Source of the DNA: Acanthornis magna
Lineage: Eukaryota; Chordata; Aves; Passeriformes; Acanthizidae
Direction: 5' to 3'
Assembly: GCA_036785705.1 (NCBI GenBank)
Contig: JAWUZG010000028.1
Location: 1,426,001-1,490,000, forward strand
Length of the DNA stretch: 64,000 bases
The position numbers were made by a program, and so were the translations under genes. Shown piece by piece: positions 1 through 11,565 of this stretch (the stretch's first letter is position 1; each line of letters opens with the position of its first letter). The notes beneath the pieces were generated by a model. That model saw only the letters and a program-made list of their open reading frames with translations, searched no databases and was not told the origin of the DNA.

Positions 1-3000
1 CTGTTTAGTATCTTGGTCACTTAGGGACTTCTGTCTTCCTCCATGGATAAATGGGAAGAACTGGCACCACAACACTTCCACGTTTCACCACATTCTGATT
101 GTGTCTACTTTTGTCTTGAGTCTGAACTCAATACAAAAGATGTACTACTTATGATAAACTTTTCTCTTGTGTCAGCAGTCCATGCTTGAACATCTCCAGA
201 TCTCCCAGCTTAAAGAAACTGGAACAGTGACCTGGGAGCAGACACTTCCCCAGGCAGTGCTGTAGAAAGTGGATTTAAGTCAAAGTCCTCAATTTTTATA
301 AGCTACTTGTTTGCCACTGACAATCTTAATTCCATTCTAGTTTTCAATGACTCCCATGAATTCTGTATTTCACTCCTCTCCTGGGATATATGATGTGTTG
401 TTTCTCCATTACATGAAAATAGTTCTTCAAAAAAAAATTTTATGCAATGCAACTTAAACCGTGTTGTGACAGTTCTTTTTCATCACATTAAGTTTTCAGG
501 TTTTACTGTGATTAAATCCATAGCTTGTGGTTCCCGGCGCTGTTCAGTTCTCCTGCATGTCAGCTGATGTGAGCTTTATGCAGTACTTGCTCTTTTTTTT
601 TCTGAGTCTCCTATTGACACCTTGCATTTGCCCATTGACCTCAACATGCCTTTATTGTCTATGGGCAGCTCTTGCTCCACAAGTATTATGGTCTGCTGTT
701 AGTGCCTTGTCAGAGCTGTGGGGATAACATTGCAGCTGCCTGTTCAATCCTGCTGGAACAGAATTGGTCATTGACCTAACAGCATAGCTGCCAACGTGGT
801 GATTGAATTGTTGGCAGTTCTTTCCTATAGCGTCTACACATTGATGGTCCTTGGATTTGCTGAAGTCATTTTGTGTAACACTGTTTAATTGGAAATCTCT
901 ATGTCTTCAATAACTGCATACATTGCCTGCTTTTTTCTCTAAATGGTTGTGTTTTTCAAAATTAGAAGACAGTGATTTTCAGCACGTGATATGCCTGTCT
1001 TTCTTTAGCCTCCTCCACCCCCATGCCCTCTGTGTATCCTGAACCCGAATGCCTCTGTATTGGTTCTGTTTCTAGTTTTCCTTTAACCCTGGGCTTCAGC
1101 ACTTGTTCTGACTGTTTCAGTTTTAACTTTTTCCCTGTCAGATCTCTCACCTTTGCTGTTTGCAACCATTTCTCTAAGGTTGGGTGCAATTCAAGCCTCA
1201 CTCCTACATGACAAAATCAAACGTCCCAAACATTTCTCTGACTAAGAATCTCTAATCCTTACAGAGTTACATGTTGATAGCAGAAAAGTCCCATTTAGTA
1301 CAAGATGTGGCCCCTCAGCATTTCATTGCTCATCAATAACCAACCAGTTTGTACCATTTCTTCGTTCTTGCTATATGAAGAAAAACTTTTCTCTCTTTTT
1401 TTTATCCTTGCTTTTTAAAATTTTTCCCTTAAATGCTGGTACTAACTAAACACTCTTATTAGCTGTTACTGGATTTGAGGCATTAATCCTGGCATGTCTG
1501 TCTCATAGCCTTTCATTTTTTTTCCACAAATGCATTGTAAAAGTTCTCATCATTATTCATGACAGCTGTTAATACAAATTGTTCTTCTTTTCATTGTCTC
1601 CAAGTTTGTGCAAAGGTTTTGTGTAGAAAACCGCATTCTTCCAGTTGCCAACAGGAATCTCTATCTGGCTGCCTTAATAGACGATGATCTGTTATGTTAT
1701 TTCACTGTTCTTTCCTACATTTCTGTGATACTTGTATCAATTGTTAGGTTGTAAGAATTCCCGTTTTTAAAACTGATCTCACTTTTTATTCAGGAAAATG
1801 CTTGCAAAAATATCACACATGATATGGAAGCCATGTGACAATGCATTGAATGTCTTATATCTTCACCAAACCCTTTCCAAGATGTGCTTTATTCTCTTCT
1901 GCTTTCACGGTGTTTGGCCAATGTTGTATACAAACAATTCAGTGATGTATGAGGCAATGGAAAACTTTATTCAATTTCTGGAGTGAAAACTAATTCATTA
2001 AGATTGTCATCCACCATTACATGTCTGTTTTCTGGTTACTCATCTTTCTAGTCTTTTGCAATTGATCATCTCACAAGTTTTCATGCCTATAATGTTTTCT
2101 TTTCATATGTGGTTGAGTAATAATTTTGTAGTCTGGGCCTCTGGTTCTCTTCAGTCCACACCAGTCTTAATTTTTGCATAGACTGGGGGTAAAGTGATGT
2201 TCCAGACATGTTTATTGTAGGGAATGAGAGCTTAATTAAAAAAAAAACAACAAACAAACCAGGATTCAGCTGATTAAAGCTGAAGCTGTCAAGAATTACT
2301 CATGTAAATTAAGAATTATAGTCGTGGAACTCTTGGATCAGCTACAGCGTAAAACTCAGGATACATACATGAGTTTAATATCTTTCTTTTTAATCTTAGT
2401 TTGCCAAGTGCCTGCACAGCCTATTTTTGTATGCTGAGGTTTGTCTCTTTTTCACAATGGAACAACCTTCTGCCTGTGCCAGGTCAGGAGAAATTGTCCA
2501 GGTCCCAGCAAGACTGTTCCAGTAGGTGCTGCTACCCTTAGCAGGCATTCATCAACTCTTAGTGAAAAAAACACACAGCTGCTGCTTCAGAAAGAATGGT
2601 AGAAAACTACGGAGGAGGGATAGTTTATCTTTCTTTTCTGTGGAACCTTATGGTTAGGGTTTTCACCTAGATAAAGCATGAGATCCTTCCTCTGCCTAAG
2701 TGGCTCAAACCCATTGTCCCTTCCTGGGTGTAGAAGAACCTTTTCCCTTAAACCTTTAAAATTCTAACTTGAATGCAATTTGGGATTCATGGGGCACAGG
2801 GTACTGCAAGATCCACTGGCCTTAAACTGCTTATCTTTGTCTGGGGAGTTTTGGGTTCTTATTCTTGATCCTAAGCCTGTTTTTGTATTTTGCGTCAGCC
2901 AGTTCTTGTAATTAATTTATATATTTTGAATTAGCCAGTTATTGAAATTCAGACTGACACTGCTTGTTTCATTGTATTTTTAAATAACATACCTGTCCTA

Positions 3001-4117
3001 CACAGCCAGGTGATAAACTGTATATGTCAGATCAAAAACTAAATAAATGCAAATATCCCTTAGGCCAGGAAAATTTTTGGTTTACCTTGGTATTTCTGCA
3101 GTAATAAAAGCTCTTAGAAAAATCAGCACCTCAGTTTCAAGAGGAGTTTTAGACAGGAGAAAAATGAACAGAGGAGAAATGTGTGCAAAAGAAATTTAGC
3201 CTTGTCAGTGGCTCTCTAAAATTCCCCTTTGTTTAACCTTTATCCACAACATACCTTTAAAAAGTATTCTCTTCACACCTGATTTGAGAATCCTTAATCA
3301 GATCTTTGTCACTTGAGTGTGCAGCAAATAGAAACTGGAGAGAAGTCACAAATGCAGCATTGCATGAACACAGCAAATAACCTCCAGTGAGGTGCTTTGA
3401 TTTGACTACATTGGCACTGACCTCAGTGACCTTGGGCTAATCCTGGGGACTTTGTGTGTCTCTTGCTACTTGTAAAATAGAAAGAATACATTTTGTAAAA
3501 GGTGTTGAGAGGTATGGAATAACATAATGAGATATTTCATTCTGCTGCAATTACTAGTTATTACTAGTTCTGGGGTGGGGTTTATGCATGGATGTGCACA
3601 TTCTGGATTAAGAAGTAATTAACGTTTATTTCAATGCAAATGCATTTTCTGTTTATGCCATGGTCTTATTATTACTTGTTATTATGTTCCTCTCCTACTT
3701 TTGTTATATTTGGCTATTATAATTTCATGCACATTAAGGCAATAATAGCCTTTGTATTATCTGTTTTTATGTCTTTGAGAGTATGTCAGTACATAGAGAA
3801 CTTTCTCTCATCTTCCAGCCTTGCAGTCGTGTGTTTAATGGAAAATCTAATATTCAATTATAGTATTTATAAAGGCAGTTGTTGTCCATGATGCTTATGA
3901 AGGAACTTGCAAATAGAAATCTCAGTCATTTGAAAAGCAAATGGCAAATAAAAACACTAGGAGTAAATAAGTATTAGATCTCATGATTTTTAGACTTTTC
4001 ACATTATTTAAGGAAGTTCAGCACTGTAATTAATTCAAAAGTTGCAGTCCTGACTTTCTGGTATATGGTTTTATCATGAATTCAGTGACACATCTGGGTA
4101 CTACTTGGAAATATAAC
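1..4117. other. Intergenic, AT-rich, no gene seen
   Basis: No open frame here is longer than about 90 codons and none resembles a known family. The stretch is ordinary AT-rich vertebrate intergenic DNA with short T-runs and A-runs. A possible ancient SINE relic at 3405-3490 is listed separately. A small palindromic direct repeat of TTACTAGT type sits near 3552-3572. Confidence 0.6.
3405..3490 (+). repeat. MIR-like (CORE-SINE) relic
   Basis: The stretch reads like the middle of a MIR element: 'CTCAGTGACCTTGGGC' is followed by a diverged pyrimidine segment and then 'TTGTAAAATAGAAAGAATA', in the order and spacing of the MIR core and its 3' flank. It is strongly decayed. The assignment rests on remembered consensus and a RepeatMasker run would settle it. 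Confidence 0.45.
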
Positions 4118-4862
4118 CACAGAATCATTAAGGTAGGAAAAGACCTCCAAGATCAAGTCCGACCTTTGACTGAACACCACCGCATCAACTAAACTAAAGC
4201 ACCAAGTGCTACGTCCCATCATTTCTTGAATATTTCCGGGGTGATGACTCCACCATCTCCCTAGACAGCCCATTCCAAAGCTTGAGAACCCTTTCAGTGA
4301 AGAAATTGTTCCTGACGTCCAATGTGAACCTTCTCTGGTGCAGCTTAGGGCCACTTCTTCTTGTCCTATTGCTCGTTGTCGATGAGAAGAGAGTGATCCC
4401 TACTTTGCTGCCATCTCTTCTCCAGAGAAAACCCCCCCAGCTCCTTCAGCTGCTCCTCATAGGACTCACTCTCCAGACCTTTCATCAGCTTCTTTGCCCT
4501 TCTCTGGACTTGCTCCAGCACCTCTGTGTCTTTTTGTAGTGAGAGGCCCAGAACTGCACATAGCACTCAGGGTATGACCAGACCAGTGCTGAGTGCACAA
4601 GGACAGCCCTTTCCCTGGTCCTGCTGGTCACATTATTTTTGATATAAGCCAGGATGCCATTGGAAGATCCCCTGTCCAGAGCCTTCAGCAGATAAACACT
4701 CCCACCCAACTTAGCTCCATCTGTAAACTGACTGAGGGTGCACTTGATCCTCTCACGCAGATCATTGGTAATGATATTAAACAGAACTGGCCCAAATCCT
4801 GAGCCCTGGTGGACACCACTAGAGATCAGCTGCTCTCCCAAGAACCTTTCCCTGTTTGGAAA
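4118..4862 (-). mobile_element. CR1 LINE, 5'-truncated, with reverse transcriptase remnant
   Basis: Read on the minus strand this is the 3' part of a CR1 non-LTR retrotransposon. The 3' end lies at about 4118, where the + strand shows the reversed CR1 tail 'CACAGAATCATTAAGG'. The 5' break is near 4862. The minus-strand translation of 4865-4485 contains the reverse transcriptase block SSGVHQGSGFGPVLFNI, followed by FTDG where active CR1 copies have an F/Y-A-D-D catalytic motif. The second Asp is lost and frames are interrupted further on, so the copy is dead. The remaining frames at 4366-4566 are pieces of the same ORF2 C-terminal region. Confidence 0.92.
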
Positions 4863-4993
4863 CATCAGATCTTAAAATATTAGCTTGTATTTGTGAGGTA
4901 ATTATGTAAAAAATTATCTTATTGATTTAATGAATAATAACAGCTTGATAAATTGGACAAAGTATAAAAATATGTAGGCATGTCCTATGCAAG

Positions 4994-5275
4994 TGATAGG
5001 ACAAGGAGTAATGGGTAAAAATTGACAGAGGGGGAATTTAGGTTAGATACTAGGAAGGAATTCTTTGCTGTGAGGGTGATGAGACACGGGAACAGGTTGC
5101 CCAGGGAGGTTTTGGATGCCCCATCCTTGTCAGTGTTCAAGGCCAGGTTGGATAAGGCTTTGAGCAACCTGGTCTAGTGGGAGTTGTTCCTTCCCATGGC
5201 AGGGGGGAGTTGGGACTGGAGGATCTTTAAGGTCCATTCCAACCCCTTAACAGTCTATGGTTCTATGATTCTGTG
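4994..5275 (+). mobile_element. CR1 LINE 3' fragment
   Basis: The + strand carries the last roughly 280 bp of CR1. It includes the end of ORF2 ('GGAACAGGTTGCCCAGGGAG', 'GTTCAAGGCCAGGTTGGAT', 'GAGCAACCTGGTCTAGTGGG') and the characteristic octamer-like tail 'TCTATGGTTCTATGATTCTG'. It is 5'-truncated. It lies 130 bp from the opposite-strand CR1 at 4118-4862, with the two truncated 5' ends facing each other. Confidence 0.93.
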
Positions 5276-8200
5276 CACACACAGATGGAAGAAAACACTG
5301 GTATATAATTTTTAAGTTTCTCTCCAGTCTAAAAATCCCCATGTGAAAACACACTTTGTGGAGGTATAATAAATCTTCAGTAGAGTTCTGAAACTTGACT
5401 GCAGCAGGTGCAACCAAAAAGATAATAGATCCTCAAATATCTTCTCATTAATTCCAGGTTATTACATACTGCACTAGACATATGGCACAGCATTAGTAGA
5501 ATTTTAAAAAGTGCAGTTAGGCAGAGAGTGATAGTTTATATACCTTTTCCCATATTTACAAGGAAATGTTCACCCAGCATAAAAAGATACCAATTTGGGT
5601 TGAGTAGTACCTATGAGTCCAATTCACAAACCAGAGCTGTGACTTTGTCTGGTGCTATGCAAAACGCGCACAAAGTTCTACTCCAAGTGCTCTAGAATAA
5701 AAGTATATACAGTGATGGCCTTCTCTGCTATGATAACCACATGTATGGGAAAATCCATGCACTGAAATAGATCCTTTTGTCCAGGAATGAGCCTTGATGG
5801 AGATGCTGAAAACACTGAGGGATCTACTTGTACATCAGGACCATCTTAACAGGTGTTATTTTTCTCCCACATCTCCCTGGTTGTCAGATGTCAATTCATG
5901 TTTTATTTTAGCCTCTTAAAATACACTCTCAGTTGCAACTCATTTTAAAAGCTACCGCTGTCATAAGGAATAGGCTTTTGAAAGTACTTCATAATGGGTG
6001 GAGTGCCTGGCTGTCTGCTTGTGTTAGTGAGATGTGAATTTTTATATTGGGCTGAGGATCAATTTTAGTTTTAATTGACTGCCAAAGCTCAAATAGTGCA
6101 GAATGTCATTTCAGATACCTTAAATGCTTTAAACAGTAAAGAACTACAAATGCTCCTTGGTCTTCTGCTTGTGATTATACTGTAAGAAACAAACACCATC
6201 CTGATAACAAATCATGTCAGGAGAAGGACATTCCTACTACAACACAATGATGTAAATCTGACTTTTATAGGGTTTGTCTGTGTGACTTCTGCTGATGACT
6301 GAGTTATTAAATAGTTTATTATGCTTTTGTTTTAAATATTTTATTTCCCCTCAAAAAAAATGAGTGCAGCCAACCAAAATTTAATGCTATGTATCATTGA
6401 TGAGGTAGAAATATTTGAACATTCTGATCTGCTTCAGACTATGGAGAGCTCAGTTTCAGTCTGTACTGAACCCCAATGATTTTTTTTAAACCCTCTGTAT
6501 TTCATGCATGAGACCATCTTGCAGCTTTTAGACTGCATGCAGCCATACCAGTCTTGCACTGGTATTTTTTGTATGTTCTGTCAAAAAACAATGATTTTTC
6601 AATTGCAAAACTCATCATTCTTACAAAGTTTGCATGTGCAGAGAGAGAATTGGCTTTTTGCCTCATTGGAAAAGGAAACTTTTTCCGGGTATTATCCTCA
6701 CCTGAAACAGTTGTTTTTTCTGTCTGAACTCTAGCACTTTTTAGATACCCAGAAACTTTGAAAACTAACCAATAGTTCAGTCACTTGAAAACAGCAGTTT
6801 CAGGATATTATTTCAGACTCTCCTCTTTTGATTTGTATTTCTGAGCTTCTGTTAGAATTGAACTGCCCAGAATTGCTGAAACACTGTAAACAAAGCCGTT
6901 TTTGCTATTCTGTGCTGTGGTCCAGACTTCCTCTTGCCATGTACTGTTGTTTAAGCTTTTCAAACTCAATTAAAGTTTGAGGCCAGCAGAGATCTGTGGG
7001 AATAGCCAGGCCTATGTTCTCTGGAGAAGACAGAAGCTATGGCTCCAAAATCATTTGTACTCATCTATGGACTACTGGACCATGCAGCAAGATGAGCTGG
7101 ATCTAATTTGGGGTTTGGCACATGCCCACATTTCTGTCAGCTCCCTTGGCTTCCAAGGCTGCTGTGGAAGGCAAAACTGTACCTGATCTCACCAAAAGTC
7201 TGCTGGTACAACCTCAGCTTGTCCATATTTCTGTAATGGATTTAGACCAGCAGAATGAGCTTCTATTGGACAATCTTCAGTGTCATGTAGCTAGAAAATT
7301 TTTAATCTGGTGCTGTGAGCCTTACAGACAGGTTTTCTGTATTACTGAGCTGTGGTCTGAGTGAAGAAATGCAGGGTTTAAAATTTAACTACTTAGCTCT
7401 GCTTGTAAATAGAGGGCAAAGACACACATGCAATTTCCATTGCAACAGGAATTTTAATAAAACAAGTTCTACTAAAAACTGTCAGGAAAATGTCAGATTT
7501 ACATGAATAAATCTAGCTTATATTTTCATGATAAAAACAAATAAAATAAATGTGTTTTCTAGCAATAAAGAAGCAAGAGATACAGTACCAAAACATGTCC
7601 CTATCATGCTTACCCATAGAGATTTTTCCTTATCTCTTCCAAGTAAATCAGCTAAATAACTTCTACTTTGCTTGCTTTGGAGACCTCTCAGAGCTACAGT
7701 TCCTCCTTTCCTTTTGGTTTTAAAAAGCAACCTGCTTTCTTTTTGACAGAAAATAGAATGATCTAGCCTCGATCAGTCAGATCTTTGCAAGACCACATTT
7801 CTTTGCTGCTTGTGATTTGACACTGGGACATCACAGGGACTATGACAGTTAAATATTTTCTTTCCCCTGTCCTTCCTAAGGTTACTTAATTAGCACTGTT
7901 GTGGCATATCTGGATTGGATTATATTCCTGGCTTTAGGCTTTAAGCAGTCTACTCCATGTTACAGCCTTTTAAAAAGATGCTGATATGACTAGGAAATAT
8001 ATTATGAGACGTATTAGCAGCATGTAGTAATCTCAAGATTTGTAATACATAGCTCACCACAGGCTTTTCTCAGGAATAAATGTGTATGTGTATATATACA
8101 GATAAATATTAGATTTCCAGTGAGTATGTAAGGCTAGAAAACCAAAACTGAATAATGCTTCACTTCCTTTCACTTATACTTTGTTAGGTTTGAAGGAGTT

Positions 8201-8559
8201 TGGCAGACTTTCCATTGCAGGAGTCTAGTGCTATGCTGTGTGCTCTGAGACTTATTTTAGGAACCACTGGACTATTTTCTGACACAATACCTGACTTTAA
8301 ATGCAGCAGCTGTGTGCCTGTTACCTTCTGTTGGCTGTATCTGTCATACCAATTGCAATTGCTTGGCAAAGATACAATTTTAAGGAGATATTCCTGGTTT
8401 GGCTCACAAGTCACCTTAAAACTGATGCCTCCATCAGATTGCTTCATAAACCTCTGTTCTGTAGCCAATCAATGGAAAAAAAAATAAAGAAACTTAAATA
8501 TATGCTTCCTTGAAGAACACCTCCATAAATTTTGGTCACTTTGCTTAGGTGCAAAAGAA
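5276..8559. other. Intergenic, no gene seen
   Basis: Unique AT-rich sequence. Overlapping short frames at 6977-7364 show no recognisable domain, and I see no splice or promoter context that would support them. Confidence 0.55.
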
Positions 8560-8680
8560 GTTTCATCTTTCTGGATACAATTGTACAATTTGCTCTCTTT
8601 AAATACTGGAAGGTAGAGATGAGGTCTCCACATAGCCTTCTCCTCTCCAGAATGCACAGCTCCAATTTTACTGTCTTTTT
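8560..8680 (-). mobile_element. Decayed CR1 fragment
   Basis: The segment 'TTTAAATACTGGAAGGTAGA', then 'GATGAGGTCTCC', then 'AGCCTTCTCCTCTCCAGAAT' and 'GCACAGCTCCAATTTTACTG' follows the order of the reversed CR1 ORF2 C-terminal region (minus strand). Both ends are missing and substitution is heavy. Confidence 0.7.
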
Positions 8681-10794
8681 CTTTTCTATGGTAAAATATT
8701 AAAAAAACCCCACCTCTTTGATGTTTTGGGTTGGAAAACTGGTGTGTATTAAAGAATTTAAAATGCTGTAATTTTTTTTTGCAGAGAGTTTTTCTCCAAG
8801 ATATCCATCAGTGAGAGAGTTAACCATGTCTGCTGAGAAGAAGCAGCCTAACTGTGAGGTGTTTTCTGCTCTGGTGCTCACTGTGGTTGAGGAGCTGAAG
8901 ATACCAGTTCAAAATTAAGAACTCATTATACACTAATCTTACATGTTTCAGGCTGTATATTTTTGGGCAAGACAATCAGAAGAATTTAGGGATTTTTTTT
9001 TCTTCCCCAGATAATTCAGTTAGCCAGAAGTATCCAGAGCAACCTGGGCTATTTTGGAAACTGAGGTTGGTTTAATGGCTTGTTTTAAAGCAACACTTGC
9101 TGCCCTGTGCCTGTTAGCCTTTGTCCTTTTGCAGTGAGGAGCTGCTGGGGCTGGGGTCTGCAGCTCATGCTGGGCTGGGAGAGGTGTGCAGGTGCTGTGC
9201 CAGTGAATGTGCTGAGAGCAGGCTGCTAGTCTGTGACTAATTGCCTAATTTTTGCTCTCCTTGTGTAGTGGTGAGAAGGGGAAGGAGCTCTATCTTCTCC
9301 TTCACTAGTATATGTTTGCTTTTCAGTAGGTGGCTCTTTTTTCCTGACTCTTTAACTGATGGATGCTGTGGCCAAAAAGCCAGAGCTGTGCAGGATGTGC
9401 CTCACCCTCACTTCACTTCCAAGCTTGATGAGATGGAGTGAATCAAAAGAGATTTTCTAAGCTGTTTATCCATAGTAAGAGTCCTTATAGATGAATGTGT
9501 ACATTTAGGATCTCTAAGAATAAAACCCAGAGGAAGATTGAATTACATCATTAAATTAGCTGATAACAGGAATGCGTCAGGGAAAGCTGGTGTCTTGCCA
9601 GCTGTGAAGTTTACTGATTTGTTTCCAAAACAGACTTTCTAGTTCTTTGAAAAGCTATTTAAAAATCTACTCCTGCATAGGAGGAGGTTAGGAAGGCTGA
9701 TCCTATCAATACATCCTAGAGTTTTTTCCTTGGATTCTTTACTAAAAACAGTAAGATTTTTAAGAGCAACTTTAAGCTAATGTCAGTTAGGACAGAGAAA
9801 CTTAGCAGAAATTCAGAGGACTCTTGTTTGACTAAGCAAAAAGACTTGATACTTGCCCTGAGTTCTGCAAATACTACAGTCTGTTACTGATGCACTAGAT
9901 ACACATAAGGACTCCAAGGAATTTATTTTAAAGTTCCGAGTATTGATCGAATGGTAATCTGAGTTTCTCTAATGTTGACATCAGTTTACAAAATTATCTC
10001 TGATAATGTGCTGGTTCAGAATAATAGATTTTGTGGCCTAAATTGGATCATTATGATAATCTAATCAGAGCTTCTATGCAACACAAGTCCGCAGGGGACC
10101 TGGTGGAGCTTCTGTGCTAGTTTGGCTGGCAAATTTTACTTGCAGAGTGTATTGCCTTTTACCTTACATAAGACTGGAATGTTTCCTGAGCATTTTTCTG
10201 CTCTGTGGTTGTGCTGGGCCCCAGCATATGACAGTGGCTCAAATAATCTGATGAGAAAGGAGTAATCTGGAAGGTTTTTTCCTTTTATTTTTGCACAAGT
10301 TTGTTCCCGTTTGTTCATTATGCCAGAGAGTTATTTTGACCTCCTACCTGAATTCAAGTCAATAATCCTAGAGAAGCCTAAGACAGATAAACAATACAAA
10401 TAAAGATCTTGAAATCTTATCAAAGATGATCGGATAAAACAAGGGCTTGGGGTTTGGACTGAGGTTCCTTATTTAAGAAACTTCGATAATAATTTGGAAA
10501 TGGTAGAGAGAGCAGTCTTGATAGAAAAGGGAAACAAAAACAAGATGGAAACCTTGGGGTTTGTAATTGGGGCACTTTAGAAGAAGACATTGGGCTCTTT
10601 TAGAAGCTCTTTGTAAGAGAGAATATATATGATCCATCTTGTGGGATAGTCCATGGTTTCCTTGCACAAGCAGTTTGCTTTTGCTTCACAGAAGCTGTCT
10701 AGGGTCATTGTGTCTTTTTTTGTGGCTCTCAAAGGAAAGTAATTGCCTAGAACTGAATGCAATAAGGCCTGCTTAGGCGGCATAGGAAGTTCTT
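8681..10794. other. Intergenic, no gene seen
   Basis: Unique sequence with no convincing coding frame or RNA gene. Confidence 0.5.
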
Positions 10795-11565
10795 AGAATC
10801 ATGGAATGGTTTGGGTTGGCAGGAACCTATAAAGATCATATAGTCCAAACCCCATTCCATAGGCAGGGTCATCTTTCAGAGGATCAGGTTGCTCAAAGCC
10901 CCATCCAACCTGACCTTGAACACTTCCAGGGATGGGGCATCCACAGCTTCTTTGGGCAGCCTGTTCCAATGTCTCACTACTCTCATTGTAAAACATTTCT
11001 TCCTAATGACCAATCTAAACCTACCCTCTTTCACTATGAAACCATTGGCCCTGGTTTTGTCGCTACAGACTTTGGTAAAAAGTCTCCCTTTTCTCATAAA
11101 CCCCCTCTCTTTAAGTATTGACAGGCTCCAGTAAAATCTCCCTGGATCTTCCTCTTCACCAAGATGAATTACCCCAACTCTTTCAGCCTGTTTTCACAGG
11201 AGAGGTGTTTCAGCCCTCTGACCTTTCCTCTGGAACTGCTTTAACAGGTCTGACCCCAGACTTTAACAGATCTGACCCCACATTGCTCCAAGTGGGGTCT
11301 GACTACAGTGGAGTAGAGGGGAAGGATCCCTTCCCTCAACCTTCTGACTCTGCTTCTTGTCACGCAGCCCAGGATCTGGTTGGATTTCTGGGCTGTGAGC
11401 ACACATCAGTGGCTCATGTCCAACTTTTCATGTCACTCTCAATCTAATCACAGTCTATGTGAAGGACCTTGCACTTGGACCTTGCACTTGCCCTTTGCAA
11501 AGTTCAGGAGGTCTGCACAGGCCCACTCCTCAATCCCATCGAGGTCCTTCTGCATGGCATCAGAG
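10795..11565 (-). mobile_element. CR1 LINE, 5'-truncated, internally rearranged
   Basis: This is a minus-strand CR1. The + strand begins 'AGAATCATGGAATGGTTTGG', the reversed CR1 3' end, and continues through 'GGATGGGGCATCCACAGCTT' and 'CAGCCTGTTCCAATGTCTCA'. It then passes the diagnostic 'CCAGGATCTGGTTGGATTTC' and 'GGGCTGTGAGCACACATCAG' to 'GAGGTCCTTCTGCATGGCAT'. Two short internal tandem duplications are visible: a 22-bp period at 11239-11280 and a 13-bp period at 11464-11489. Part of the usual CR1 sequence between the GGGCTGTGAGC and CCTTGCACTTG landmarks is missing. The frames on both strands are shadows of this element. Confidence 0.92.

Noticed and set aside
6977..7364. Pair of overlapping frames (69 and 80 codons) with protein-like composition
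   Set aside because: No similarity I recognise, different frames, and no splice or promoter signals. Chance frames are the simpler explanation.
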